Shown: positions 54,649 through 63,673 of the stretch, in pieces
Layout: the number at the start of each line of letters is the position of its first letter
How positions within the stretch are numbered: the stretch's first letter is position 1
NCBI GenBank assembly: GCA_019239425.1
Contig: JAFAZX010000012.1
Coordinates: 115,680-179,679, forward strand
Length of the DNA stretch: 64,000 bases
DNA from: Acidobacteriota bacterium
GTDB lineage: Bacteria > Acidobacteriota > Blastocatellia > Pyrinomonadales > Pyrinomonadaceae
Direction of reading: 5' to 3'
The notes under the pieces: model-generated
Databases searched by the model: none
Seen by the model: only the letters and a program-made list of their open reading frames with translations
Told to the model about the DNA's origin: nothing
Program-made: the position numbers and the translations under genes

Positions 54649-54858
54649 TCATCCCCGGGGAGTTCGTCCGCCCGGCGGTTGTGGGCGGCCGCCCGGCCCT
54701 GGCGGATGATGTAAAGATGGCGTAGCCCTCTCGGGGCCGATGGTAGGGCCTGCGTCAGCGCCGACGACGTCTCCAGGCTCGTCTCCCATGAGAACGTGTG
54801 AGCCGACCGTTATCTTCTGGACGTATCTCGGCCGTCCGCCGTCCACGCGTACATTCAT
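54649..54858 (-). pseudogene. Truncated OsmC-like protein
   Basis: A 69-residue leftward frame from ATG 54858. Its N-terminal half (NVRVDGGRPRYVQKITVGSH, then VLMGDEPGDVVGADAGPT) matches the start of OsmC-family peroxidases. Beyond that point, where PYELLLAALGAC should follow with the catalytic Cys, the frame becomes an unrelated Pro/Gly/Arg tail (LHHPPGPGGRPQPPGGRTPRG). The catalytic cysteines are therefore missing. The ATG overlaps the TGA of the lipase-like gene, so it was once coupled to it. The cause seems to be a deletion at about 54740. Confidence 0.7.
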
Positions 54859-55751
54859 CAAGATGCCCTTTTCAGGGTGCCGGAAATCCAGACGAGCAGG
54901 TTTGTGATAACGTCGCGGCGGTTCAGCTCGTGGAGCATCTCGTGCCGGCCGCCCGGATAGAAGTCGTGGGCGATTGACGCGAGGCCCGCGCCGCGGTAGC
55001 GCTCAAGGAGCGCGCGCACTCCTTCCAGCTTCTGCCCTACGGGATCGTCGCTCCCCGAGAAGACGTAGACGGGGAGGCCCTCTCGCACTTTCCGAAGCTC
55101 CTTCGGGTCGGCGAGCCGCGGGAACGCCTCCACGAAAGACTCCATCGAGCGGGCCGTCAGCGAAGGGAAGCAGAGCGGGTCGTTGACGAAGGCGTCCACT
55201 TCCGCTTCGTCACGGCTGAGCCAGTCGAAGGGCGTGCGCGCCGGCTCGAAAGGAGCATTCATCGACTTCAAAGGGTCTTCACCCGCGGGCGCCGTTTGAG
55301 CGAGGCGCGCCAGGCCGTCCAGCGTGCCGGAACCGGAGAGTACGAGGCCGCTGATTGAATGACTGTGGTCGATGATGAACTGTTGCGCGGCGAAAGAGCC
55401 CATGCTGTGGCCCAGCAGAATGTACGGCTTGCCCGGATACTCGTTCTTCGCAATGACCCTCAGAGAGAGCATGTCTTCGACGACCTGATTGAAGCCGCGG
55501 GGGCCGAAGTCGCCGAAGCTGCCGGAAGGCTTCGCCGTCAGGCCGTGCCCGCGGTGGTCGTTTCCGTAGACGACGAACCCCGCCTCGACCAGCGTCTCGG
55601 CCAGCTCCGCGTAGCGGCCCATGTGCTCGCCGAGTCCGTGTGCGATTTGGACGACGCCGCGAGGCTCTCGCCCGCCGCCCCACTTCACGCACGCGATGGG
55701 CAGGCCGTCGTCGCTTGTAAACTCAAATCTCTCCGGTTCCGGCCGAGTCAT
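54858..55751 (-). CDS. Monoacylglycerol-lipase-like alpha/beta hydrolase (S33)
   Basis: A 297-residue cytosolic hydrolase. GLGEHMGRYAELAETLVEAG and YGNDHRGHGLTAKPSGSFGD are Hydrolase_4 blocks; GHSMGSFAAQQFI has the nucleophile Ser, VYVFSGSDDPVG the Asp, and GGRHEMLHELNRRDV the His. ATG 55751 is preceded by GAGGAGG. It probably cleaves medium- or long-chain esters, fitting the CoA-catabolism genes upstream. It precedes an OsmC remnant in the transcript. Confidence 0.92.
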   Translation of the reverse strand: MTRPEPERFEFTSDDGLPIACVKWGGGREPRGVVQIAHGLGEHMGRYAELAETLVEAGFVVYGNDHRGHGLTAKPSGSFGDFGPRGFNQVVEDMLSLRVIAKNEYPGKPYILLGHSMGSFAAQQFIIDHSHSISGLVLSGSGTLDGLARLAQTAPAGEDPLKSMNAPFEPARTPFDWLSRDEAEVDAFVNDPLCFPSLTARSMESFVEAFPRLADPKELRKVREGLPVYVFSGSDDPVGQKLEGVRALLERYRGAGLASIAHDFYPGGRHEMLHELNRRDVITNLLVWISGTLKRAS

Positions 55752-55786
55752 ACGTCCTCCTCTCGGGCTGCTTAGACCGCCCTTCG

Positions 55787-57277
55787 TCAACTCACGGCCC
55801 GCTCTCGTTCCCGCCAATAACGCTCGCGCAGAACCTTCTTGAGTATCTTGCCGGAGCCGCTCTTCGGCAGCTCGTCTTCGGAGAACTCGACGCGGCGGGG
55901 AATCTTGTAGTTGGCTAGAGACCTTCGGCAGTGGGCGACAAGCTCGTCCGCGCCGAGAGACGTTCCCGGCTTCAGCACCACGCAGGCCGCGACCAGTTCG
56001 CCCCACTGCGGGTCGGGGATGCCGAAGACCGCCGCTTCGCGCACCGCAGGGTGTTCGTAGATGACGGCCTCGACCTCGCCGGAGTAGACGTTCTCGCCGC
56101 CCGTGACGATCATGTCCTTCAGGCGGTCGAGGATGTAGAAGTAGCCGTCCGCGTCCTGACGGCCGATGTCTCCCGTGCGAAAGAACCCGTCACGGAACGC
56201 GCGCGAAGTCTCCTCCGGATTGTTCCAGTAGCCGCGCATGACGTTCGCGCCGCGAACCACCAACTCGCCGGACTGCCCCGTCGCGACCTCCTTGCCCGAC
56301 TCGTCCACGACTCGCACGTCGATGCCGGGACAAGGACGCCCGCAGGACTTGAGCCTGTCATCCGTGTGCTCCTGGTCACGTAGGGCCGTGAGAAAACCCG
56401 TCTCGCTCAGCCCGTAGCACTGAATCAGCTTGACGCCGGGCAGCGCCTCTCTCGTCCGGCGGACGAGTTCGGGGGCCATCGGAGAGCCGCCGTACGGCAG
56501 CTCCTTCAGGCTGTTCAAGTCGTACTTCCCGAGTTCCGGGAACTGGGTCAACATATTGATCATCGTCGGCACCAGCACCGTGCGCGTGACCCGTTCGCGC
56601 TCGACCGTCTCGCAGAAGCTTCGCGGGCTGAACTTCGGGATAGTGACCTGGCATGCGCCGAAAGCCGGGTAGGCGAACATGGCGGGGAAGTCCGCGATGT
56701 GAAAGAGCGGCGCGGCGTGGAGGTACACGTCGCCTTCGCTGTAAGGCAGCCAGTAGTTGCCGTGGTCTACGTTCGCGAGCATGTTCGCGTGAGTCAGCAC
56801 GACGCCCTTCGGCTTGCCGGTCGTCCCGCTCGTGTAGATGAGGGCCAGGACAGCGTCGGGGTCGTAGACGGGGGCAGGAGCCGCGGCAGCTTCAACGTCC
56901 AGAGGCTCTACGTCGAGCACACGTTCCCACAGAGGCCGCACGGACGGGGCGGGCAGTGACGAGTGGCGAATCAGTCCCCGCGGGCTCGCGTCGGCGAGCA
57001 CGTGGTCGATTTCCGTCGCCGAGAGCCGCGTGTTCAAAGGAACCGCGATGAGCCCGAGCCACGCGCACGCATAAACGAGTTCGATGTACTCGGGTTCGTT
57101 CGGGAGGAGAATCGCCAGCCGGTCGCCGACTCTGAAACCGTATCTGCTTAACGCCGCGGCAATGCCCGCGACGCGCTCGTGAAGCTCCAGGAAGGTCGAG
57201 CGCTTCCCACCCGACGAAAGCGCCGTCCGTTCCCCGTAGTATCGAGCGGCCCGGCCGAGTGAGTGAGTATGAATCAT
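55787..57277 (-). CDS. AMP-forming acyl-CoA synthetase
   Basis: A 496-residue ANL-superfamily ligase. It shows the P-loop-like LIYTSGTTGKPKGVVLTHAN (residues about 160), IQCYGLSETGFLTALRD, the hinge region GYFYILDRLKDMIVTGGENV, and the C-terminal lysine in PKSGSGKILKKVLRERY. It activates a carboxylic acid to its CoA thioester via an acyl-adenylate. The substrate, perhaps a medium-chain, branched or aromatic acid, is not readable. Its start overlaps the end of ribA by 4 bp (ATGA). Confidence 0.94.
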   Translation of the reverse strand: MIHTHSLGRAARYYGERTALSSGGKRSTFLELHERVAGIAAALSRYGFRVGDRLAILLPNEPEYIELVYACAWLGLIAVPLNTRLSATEIDHVLADASPRGLIRHSSLPAPSVRPLWERVLDVEPLDVEAAAAPAPVYDPDAVLALIYTSGTTGKPKGVVLTHANMLANVDHGNYWLPYSEGDVYLHAAPLFHIADFPAMFAYPAFGACQVTIPKFSPRSFCETVERERVTRTVLVPTMINMLTQFPELGKYDLNSLKELPYGGSPMAPELVRRTREALPGVKLIQCYGLSETGFLTALRDQEHTDDRLKSCGRPCPGIDVRVVDESGKEVATGQSGELVVRGANVMRGYWNNPEETSRAFRDGFFRTGDIGRQDADGYFYILDRLKDMIVTGGENVYSGEVEAVIYEHPAVREAAVFGIPDPQWGELVAACVVLKPGTSLGADELVAHCRRSLANYKIPRRVEFSEDELPKSGSGKILKKVLRERYWRERERAVS

Positions 57278-57981
57278 AGGAGGCGCTCCGCAGCAGCGGC
57301 AAACAACACGGCCCCCGCCGGAAGATGGGTGACCTCGATTACGGTGCTTTCGTGCCGCACTAGACTCAGCGTGTGTCCCATCTTCACTTTTTTGGCCCGC
57401 AGGTAATCGAGGGAGTGCGGGTTCGGCGCGGCCTCACAAGCGACCTGAGCGACGACCTCGACACCGGCATCACGCAAGGCGCGAGCCTTCTCTGGATTGT
57501 TCGTGAGAAGGCGGACTTGGCCGACGCCGAGTTCACGCAGGATTGCCGCCGACAGGCTGAAGTCTCTGTAATCGGCCTCGAACCCGAGCGCGTGGTTTGC
57601 TTCGACCGTGTCGAGACCTTCGTCCTGAAGCGCGTAAGCCTGCAACTTCGCCATCAGCCCGATGCCGCGCCCCTCCTGATGCTCATAGATCACGAGCCCG
57701 CGACCTTCCTCGGCGATGGCGCGCATCGCAATCTCCAGTTGCTCTCCACAGTCGCACCGAAGCGAACCAAGCACCTCGCCTGTGAAGCATTGCGAATGGA
57801 TGCGGAGCAGCGGGGCACCCTCCGTCAGATCGCCGAGGAGAATCGCGAGCGCGGTTTCGACCCGGCGGCTTTCGTCCGAGGTCTCCCGCTCGAAGCCTAT
57901 GGTCTGGAACACCCCCCACCTGGTAGGCATTCGGGCGGTGGCAACTCTTCGGAGCGTCCCGGTTTGTGCGACTCTCTTCAT
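57274..57981 (-). CDS. ribA: GTP cyclohydrolase II
   Basis: A 235-residue enzyme that opens GTP to diaminohydroxyribosylaminopyrimidine phosphate, the first step of riboflavin synthesis. Zinc site: HSQCFTGEVLGSLRCDCGEQ (three Cys). GTP binding: IYEHQEGRGIGLMAKLQAYA, LTNNPEKARALRDAGVEV. It is a stand-alone RibA without a RibB fusion. It overlaps the YCII gene start and the ligase gene, so it is part of the leftward catabolic transcript. No other rib genes are here, which is unusual. Confidence 0.94.
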   Translation of the reverse strand: MKRVAQTGTLRRVATARMPTRWGVFQTIGFERETSDESRRVETALAILLGDLTEGAPLLRIHSQCFTGEVLGSLRCDCGEQLEIAMRAIAEEGRGLVIYEHQEGRGIGLMAKLQAYALQDEGLDTVEANHALGFEADYRDFSLSAAILRELGVGQVRLLTNNPEKARALRDAGVEVVAQVACEAAPNPHSLDYLRAKKVKMGHTLSLVRHESTVIEVTHLPAGAVLFAAAAERLL

Positions 57982-58661
57982 GATTCGCCCGCGCCAGCTG
58001 TGAGAACAGAACTCTCACTCCGTTCAGTTGAGAAGTCGCTTGCGAGCAGATCAGGATTGACGCCCTCAATGAGCCATTCGAGGAGCTCGTAATCTGCGAA
58101 CACGCCTTCCAGAGCGAATGGGTCCTGAGTGAGATAGGACATCGCTTCCTCTCTGCGGACTGCGTTGTAGACAAAAAGCCCTCCCTTGTCGTCCGCCAGG
58201 GGACCCGCCAGGGCCAATTTGCCAGCGCTCTTAAGTGTCCGGTCATACTCCCAATGCGCCGGACGAGCGGTCGCGAGTCTTGATTTGTCGGCAGCGTATT
58301 TCGCGTAGTTCGCAAACAACCTTATTTGCGTATTTTGGACGCCGCTCCGGTCGGCAGATCGATTTGCTTTGATGAGAAGATCGAGATTCACTCCGCGAAG
58401 TCGCCATTCGGTGATTTCGTAACCGCTCAATGCGTTTGCCAGGGTGAAAGGGTCTTCCTTCGCGAAGGCCAGCGCTTCGTCTCTCGAAACAGCTTCGTAG
58501 ACGAAGAGCAACCCTATCCGCCGACCCTGTTCATCCGTGAGTGGCCCGCCGACCGCGAGCTTGCCTTGTTCGCGCAGTCGATCCGCATATGCGAAGTGGG
58601 CCGCGCGGGCGCCGGCAATCTTGTCCAGGTCTCGGTACTTGACATAGTTGATGAACTTCAT
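57978..58661 (-). CDS. Protein with two tandem YCII domains
   Basis: A 227-residue protein made of two YCII-related domains (about 1-95 and 112-205). Each has the pattern KYR/KYAAD, then H-F-x-YADRLREQGKLAVGGPL or HWEYDRTLKSAGKLALAGPL, and EDPFTLANALSGYEITEW or QDPFALEGVFADYELLEWLI. YCII proteins are small ferredoxin-like enzymes or dehydrochlorinase-like proteins with a conserved His-Asp pair. The duplication is internal. Its end overlaps the ribA start by 4 bp. Specific reaction unknown. Confidence 0.88.
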   Translation of the reverse strand: MKFINYVKYRDLDKIAGARAAHFAYADRLREQGKLAVGGPLTDEQGRRIGLLFVYEAVSRDEALAFAKEDPFTLANALSGYEITEWRLRGVNLDLLIKANRSADRSGVQNTQIRLFANYAKYAADKSRLATARPAHWEYDRTLKSAGKLALAGPLADDKGGLFVYNAVRREEAMSYLTQDPFALEGVFADYELLEWLIEGVNPDLLASDFSTERSESSVLTAGAGES

Positions 58662-58702
58662 GGCGCGAGAGCCCCTTTCACTTAGAGCCCTGGAGCTTGT
58701 CC

Positions 58703-59422
58703 TCAGCGGAACCGAAAATTGCTCAGGTCGATTGAGACCAACAGTAGATCGCGAATCGGTTTGAGCCCCGGCCCGCGCAGGTACGCACGGCGCTTGGTCG
58801 GATAGCGGAAGCCCTCCACCTCCACGATGTCGTAAACGTATTGTGCGGCCGGAAACCCGCCCGCCACCTCGACGTTGTAGTCGTGCCGGCGCAGAAGGAG
58901 ATCGTCGCCGAAGTAGAAGTCCTGTTCTTTGCTGTGGCTGGCGATCCCTTCGGGGAACCTCGCGCGCAGCCCGCGCCAGACCTCGTCACCTTCATGCCAG
59001 GGAGCGATCTCCTCGACCTCGAAGCCGGGCATTGCCAACAGGAAGGGAGTCGTCAGGTAAGTCCACCTCGCGTAGCCGCTGAAGTACGCACGTTGCAGCA
59101 AGTCCCAGGGCGTGTTCATGACGTGGCCGGCGAAAGAGGCCCTGGGGTCGGAGCGCTCCTCGACGACGGCGCCGCCGTTGGATTCGATTGCGACGCGGTC
59201 GGGCTTAAAAGCCACGCGCCAATCCGGCCGGCCGAACGGGCTGATGGACGAATTCTCCTCATGAACCGTGACCGTCACATCACTGGGAATGGGGGCCGGT
59301 TCGAAGCCCTTCATCGGCCACAGGCCCCCGCCGCCCATCATCGTAGCCGTCACCTCGGTGAGGCTGTTCCAGCGATCAAGGCCGCCGTGTGCCGCAATGG
59401 CTTGTTCGAGTAGTTCGTTCAC
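58703..59422 (-). CDS. Conserved protein of unknown function
   Basis: A 239-residue soluble protein starting MNELLEQAIAAHGGLDRWNS and continuing with beta-strands (VTVTVHEENSSISPFG, WRVAFKPDRVAIESNGGAVV, GFRYPTKRRAYLRGPG). The opening AHGGLDRW, and YVYDIVEVEGFRYPTKRRAY near the end, are features of a lipoprotein-carrier-like (LolA-like) fold I have seen in related hypothetical proteins. No signal peptide or catalytic motif. It is located in the CoA-catabolism run, 41 bp from its neighbours on both sides. Confidence 0.8.
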   Translation of the reverse strand: MNELLEQAIAAHGGLDRWNSLTEVTATMMGGGGLWPMKGFEPAPIPSDVTVTVHEENSSISPFGRPDWRVAFKPDRVAIESNGGAVVEERSDPRASFAGHVMNTPWDLLQRAYFSGYARWTYLTTPFLLAMPGFEVEEIAPWHEGDEVWRGLRARFPEGIASHSKEQDFYFGDDLLLRRHDYNVEVAGGFPAAQYVYDIVEVEGFRYPTKRRAYLRGPGLKPIRDLLLVSIDLSNFRFR

Positions 59423-59461
59423 CTGTTGCTCCTTCTATGCTTGTGCCGCGATATGATTACC

Positions 59462-60247
59462 TTAGTTGGCCGTCGCGGCCTCCTTCACTTTCGTGAAGTC
59501 CGGCCGACGTTTCTCAAGGAACGCCGCGAACGCCTCCCTGGCCTCCGCCGAGCGCGCCCGCGCGGCGAACTCTTCGTTCTCGTCTCTCATGGCCTGTTCG
59601 GTCTGCTCGCGTGAAGACCGCCTCAACAGTCTCTTGATGGCCCTCAGCGCTCCGGCCGGTTTCTCCGCCAACTTCTCTGCTGTTTCAATCGCCGTCGCCA
59701 GAAGGTTCTGGTCGGGCACGACGCGAGTCACCAGCCCGAGTTCCTCGGCCCGCCGTGCGTCGAAAGGCAGCCCTAACAGAATCAACTCGGCCGCGCGGAG
59801 GTGCCCGACCCGCGACGGAATCGAGAAGGACGACCCGAATTCCGGCACCAGCCCGAGATTGATGAAGGGCATCTGGAACTTCGTGCTCTCGCCCGCGTAG
59901 ACGAAGTCGCAGTGCGTGAGCATGGTGGTGCCGCCGCCGACGGCCGCGCCGTGTACGGCGGCGATGAGCGGCTTGTCGAAGTTAATCAGCGCATGCTGAA
60001 GGCGAGCTTGCGGGCTCTCACCCGGCTCGGGAGGGTTCTTCAGGAAATCCTCAACGTCGTTGCCCGCGGTGAACGAATCTCCCGCGCCATCCCAGACCAC
60101 GACACGTACACGGTCGTCCTTCGCGGCTTCGTCGAGGATGTCCGCGAGGGCGTTATACATTGCGGAAGTCATCGCGTTCTTCTTAGCGGGCCGATTCAAC
60201 GTGACCCGCAGGATGCTTCCCGAACGCTCCGTTAAAATCTCGCTCAT
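59462..60247 (-). CDS. Enoyl-CoA hydratase/isomerase family protein (first copy)
   Basis: A 261-residue crotonase-fold protein. CoA-binding and oxyanion-hole segments: VVVWDGAGDSFTAGNDVEDF and KPLIAAVHGAAVGGGTTMLT; helix segment EFGSSFSIPSRVGHLRAAEL. Of the two catalytic glutamates of canonical hydratases, one position reads PEFGSS, with Glu retained, and the other appears as THCDF-type, so the reaction (hydration, isomerisation or other) is uncertain. It lies next to a CoA transferase. Confidence 0.92.
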   Translation of the reverse strand: MSEILTERSGSILRVTLNRPAKKNAMTSAMYNALADILDEAAKDDRVRVVVWDGAGDSFTAGNDVEDFLKNPPEPGESPQARLQHALINFDKPLIAAVHGAAVGGGTTMLTHCDFVYAGESTKFQMPFINLGLVPEFGSSFSIPSRVGHLRAAELILLGLPFDARRAEELGLVTRVVPDQNLLATAIETAEKLAEKPAGALRAIKRLLRRSSREQTEQAMRDENEEFAARARSAEAREAFAAFLEKRRPDFTKVKEAATAN

Positions 60248-60256
60248 CGAACCCTC

Positions 60257-61489
60257 CTACTTCGCCGCCGCTTCCCTGCGTCCCGCCACGACGCCGCCCG
60301 TGACGAAGCCGTCTATCTGTTCGGGGGCGAAGCCTAGTTCACGGAGAATCTCCGCGTTGTGTTCGCCGAGTTCGGGTGCACGTCTGGCCGGCACCTTCTC
60401 GACATCCTTCACCTGCATCGGACTGCTGATCGTGAGCTGTAAATTACCCCCGGCGCCCTCCAGCGGGACGACGATGTCGTTCGCCCGGAGTTGCGGGTCG
60501 TCGATAACCTCCTCGGGGCCGCGCACCGCGCCGAACGTGACGTGGAGGCCGCTGAAGACCTCGTACCAGTGCGACATCGGCTGCGCGCCGAAGACTTCGT
60601 CGAGGATGGCCGTCAACTGCGGCCTGTGCTCCGCGAGCTGCTTAGGGTCTGTGAAACGCGGGTCGGTCAGGAGGTCTTCGCGGCCGATGGCCTGCGCCAC
60701 CGCCTTGAATTTGTCGGGCGTGATGATGAGCACGAACCACGTGCCGTCGGAAGCGCGGTAAACGTTCTGCGCCGCATTCGCAGGGTGATGGCGGTCGTGC
60801 GGCGCGTAAAACTTCGCGCCGCCGAGCGCCGCCTGTATCGAAACGCTCGCCGACCACACGCCTTCGGCGAGCAGAGAGGTCGTGACGTGCGACCCCTTGC
60901 CCGTGCGCTCGCGGCGGTAGAGCGCGGTGACGATTGCGGAATAGAGGCCGACCGCGGTCGCGTTGTCACCGCTGCCGCCGACGGGCCAGGTCGGCGAGGC
61001 GCCGGCGTCGCGCGTCATCGAGAGCAGGCCGCTGCGCGCCCAGTAGGAAGTGATGTCGAAGCCCGGCAGGTCGGCGTCAGGCCCTTTGTCGCCGAAGCCC
61101 GTGAGGTCTGCGTAGATGAGGCGCGGGTTCCACTGCGCGACATCTTCGTATTCGAGCTTCAGTTTTTTTCGCGCGGGATGCGGCGTGTTGACGATGAGCA
61201 CGTCTGCCCACTTGACGAGCCTCTCAAGAATCGATTGAGCGCCCGGGGATTTCAGGTCGAGCGTCATGCCGCGCTTGTTGCGGTTGGCGAGGTGCCATTG
61301 ATAGGGCTCCTTCGCGTACGGCTGCGGCGGGGCGTGATTCCCGAGTCTCCAGAGGTCGCCGGAAGGCGGCTCCACTTTAATCACGTCGGCGCCGAAGTCG
61401 CCCAGTATCACGGCGGCGCCGGGGGCCGCGACGAAGCTGGAGAAGTCCACCACCTTCAAGCCCGAAAAGATGTTGTCGGTCGTCATCAC
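60257..61489 (-). CDS. CaiB/BaiF family (class III) CoA transferase
   Basis: A 410-residue enzyme. KVVDFSSFVAAPGAAVILGDFGADVIKVEPPSGD at the N-terminus is the classic start; the catalytic Asp is in ADLTGFGDKGPDADLPGFDI. GVWSASVSIQAALGGA and FVLIITPDKFKAVAQAIGRE follow. The family moves CoA between acids (formyl, succinyl, carnitine or aryl acids). Here it may activate the pathway substrate in place of, or along with, the AMP ligase. It is followed by the crotonase gene with a 9-bp gap. Confidence 0.94.
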   Translation of the reverse strand: MMTTDNIFSGLKVVDFSSFVAAPGAAVILGDFGADVIKVEPPSGDLWRLGNHAPPQPYAKEPYQWHLANRNKRGMTLDLKSPGAQSILERLVKWADVLIVNTPHPARKKLKLEYEDVAQWNPRLIYADLTGFGDKGPDADLPGFDITSYWARSGLLSMTRDAGASPTWPVGGSGDNATAVGLYSAIVTALYRRERTGKGSHVTTSLLAEGVWSASVSIQAALGGAKFYAPHDRHHPANAAQNVYRASDGTWFVLIITPDKFKAVAQAIGREDLLTDPRFTDPKQLAEHRPQLTAILDEVFGAQPMSHWYEVFSGLHVTFGAVRGPEEVIDDPQLRANDIVVPLEGAGGNLQLTISSPMQVKDVEKVPARRAPELGEHNAEILRELGFAPEQIDGFVTGGVVAGRREAAAK

Positions 61490-61540
61490 TCACTCCTCGG
61501 TTAATGCGAAATATCAGGAGGCCGCGGGAGCACGGCCGGG

Positions 61541-62341
61541 TCACGCCCCCTTGAACTGCGCCGCGCGCTTCTGTAGAAAAGCCTGCGTGCCCTCTTTCTT
61601 ATCTTCGGTGCCCGCGCAGAGGCCGAAGAAGGAAGCCTCAAGTGCGAGGCCCTCGCTCTGGCTCGTCTCCATACCTTTGTTCACCGCTTCGAGCGAGAAC
61701 TTCACGGCGAGCGGGGCGTTTGCGAAGATTTGCTTCAAGATCGTTTCGGCGCGCGTGATGAGGTCGGCGGCGGGGACGACCTCGTTGACTAGTCCGATGC
61801 GGTAAGCCTCCTGCGCGCCGATCATCTCGCCGGTGAGGATGAGTTGCAGCGCGCGACCCTTCCCGACCAGCCGCGGCAGGCGCTGCGTCCCGCCGCCGCC
61901 CGGGAGGACGCCCAACTTAACTTCGGGCTGGCCGAACCTGGCGTGCTCCGCGGCGAGTCTGATGGTGCAGGCCATCGCAGTCTCGCACCCGCCGCCGAGC
62001 GCAAAGCCGTTGACGGCGGCGACCACGGGCTTGCCGAGATTCTCGACGAGGTTCAGAACGTCCTGTCCGAAGCGGCTGGACTCTTCCGCCTGGACGGCGC
62101 CGGCCGTGGCGAGTTCGCCGATGTCCGCGCCGGCGATGAAGGCTTTATCTCCCGCGCCGGTGAGGATGACGCCGCGCACCTCGGCGTCGTCCCGCGCGTC
62201 CTCGAACGCCGCACGCAAGTCGGCCCACGTCGCCTTGTTCAAGGCGTTCAGCACCTTGGGGCGGTTAAGGGTCACGTAGGCGATGCCGCCCCGCTTCTCG
62301 TACAAAAGATTCTCAAGTGTTGGTGCCGCCGACGAACTCAT
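61541..62341 (-). CDS. Enoyl-CoA hydratase (second copy)
   Basis: A 266-residue crotonase. Typical hydratase blocks: GVILTGAGDKAFIAGADIGE, KPVVAAVNGFALGGGCETAMACTIR (the first catalytic Glu region with GGGCE), FGQPEVKLGVLPGGGGTQRLPR (second catalytic Glu in PEVKLG and the GGGGTQRL motif). Both Glu positions of true enoyl-CoA hydratases are present, unlike in the paralogue at 59462. It probably performs the beta-oxidation hydration step. Confidence 0.95.
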   Translation of the reverse strand: MSSSAAPTLENLLYEKRGGIAYVTLNRPKVLNALNKATWADLRAAFEDARDDAEVRGVILTGAGDKAFIAGADIGELATAGAVQAEESSRFGQDVLNLVENLGKPVVAAVNGFALGGGCETAMACTIRLAAEHARFGQPEVKLGVLPGGGGTQRLPRLVGKGRALQLILTGEMIGAQEAYRIGLVNEVVPAADLITRAETILKQIFANAPLAVKFSLEAVNKGMETSQSEGLALEASFFGLCAGTEDKKEGTQAFLQKRAAQFKGA

Positions 62342-62371
62342 AAAAACTCTCCTGTCTCGGACTGTTGCCGG

Positions 62372-63589
62372 TTACACGAAGGCGCTGAAGCCCGTGACGG
62401 CTTTGCCCACGATGAGGGTCTGCATCTGGTACGTGCCTTCGTAGGAGTAGATGGCCTCTGCGTCCGCGAAGAAGCGCGCCACGTTGTAGTCGACGAGGAT
62501 GCCGTTGCCGCCCAGCAGCTCGCGCGCCCACGAGACCGTCTCGCGCGCCTTGGACGTGCAGAACGCCTTGACGATAGCCGCCTGCGCGTCGTTCAGCTTG
62601 CCTTCGGTCTCCAGCTGCACCGAGCGGGCCAGCATGCACTGACACGCCACGATGTTGCCCAGCATCTTCGCGAGCAGCTCCTGGACGAGCTGGAACGAAC
62701 CGATGGGCTTCCCGAACTGCAAGCGCTGCTGCGCGTACTTGAGGGCGTTCTCGTAGGCGCCCATCTGCGCGCCGGTGATCTCCCATCCGCTGCCATGCCG
62801 TGTGCCGCGCAGCACCAGCCGCGTGTCGGCAAACGTCCCTTTGCCCCCCTGAAGACGGTTCTCGTCGGGTATCCGGCAGTTGTCCAACGTGATCTGGCCG
62901 TTCTGGACGACCTTCAGCGCGATCTTGTTCTCAATCTTCTCGACGCTGAAGCCGGGTGTCGTCTTGTTCTCGACGATGAAGCCCTTGACCTGGTTGTCGT
63001 CAACGTCGCGCGCCCAGATGATCGAGAGGTCGCACCACGTCGCGTTGCCGATCCAGCGCTTCTGGCCGTTGAGCACCCAGGTGTCGCCTTCCCGCTTCGC
63101 CGTCGTCGTCAGGCCGCCGCCGGTGCCCGAGCCGACCAGCGGCTCGGTCAGCCCGAAGCAGCCGACCTTCTCCATGCGGGCCATCGGGGGCAGCCACTTC
63201 TGCTTCTGCTCCTCGGTGCCGTTCAGGTAGATGGAGTACATGGCGAGGCCGGTGTGGACGCCGTGGAAGGTACAGAACGAAACGTCGGTTCGCGCGATCT
63301 CCATGGCGGTCAGTCCGACCAGCAGCGGGCTCCCGCCCGGGCAGCCGTAGCCCTTGATGCCCATGCCGGCGATGCCCAGCTCCTTGTACGAGGGGAGCAG
63401 CTCGAACGGGAACGAGTCCTCGACCCAATACTTGTTGATGATGGGCTGGACTTTCGTCTCCATGTAGGCGCGCACCTTCCTCACGACCGCCAGCTCCTCG
63501 GCGGGCAGCGTCTCGGCGAACTCATAGAAGTCGCTGTTCGGCACCGGAAGCGGCTTCGGCGGTCTGATGTCTTTAGTCGCTGTTGTCAT
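62372..63589 (-). CDS. Acyl-CoA dehydrogenase, glutaryl-CoA-dehydrogenase-like
   Basis: A 405-residue FAD enzyme. KVGCFGLTEPLVGSGTGGGL and LNGQKRWIGNATWCDLSIIW are the substrate and FAD segments, RLQFGKPIGSFQLVQELLAK the middle helix, and YEGTYQMQTLIVGKAVTG the C-terminus with the catalytic Glu of YEGT. The RWIGNATWCD and GCPGGSPLLVG forms are closest to glutaryl-CoA dehydrogenase and short-chain acyl-CoA oxidase 4. The ATG follows GGAGCACTGAA. It transfers electrons to ETF; no ETF gene is present here. It is probably the first oxidation step of the pathway. Confidence 0.93.
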   Translation of the reverse strand: MTTATKDIRPPKPLPVPNSDFYEFAETLPAEELAVVRKVRAYMETKVQPIINKYWVEDSFPFELLPSYKELGIAGMGIKGYGCPGGSPLLVGLTAMEIARTDVSFCTFHGVHTGLAMYSIYLNGTEEQKQKWLPPMARMEKVGCFGLTEPLVGSGTGGGLTTTAKREGDTWVLNGQKRWIGNATWCDLSIIWARDVDDNQVKGFIVENKTTPGFSVEKIENKIALKVVQNGQITLDNCRIPDENRLQGGKGTFADTRLVLRGTRHGSGWEITGAQMGAYENALKYAQQRLQFGKPIGSFQLVQELLAKMLGNIVACQCMLARSVQLETEGKLNDAQAAIVKAFCTSKARETVSWARELLGGNGILVDYNVARFFADAEAIYSYEGTYQMQTLIVGKAVTGFSAFV

Positions 63590-63673
63590 TTCAGTGCTCC
63601 TGCGTCAGTTAGTAACTGTCTTCTCCGGCGTCAACGGATGAGACGCGGCCGGTCGCCTCGTCTTCGACCTGAG

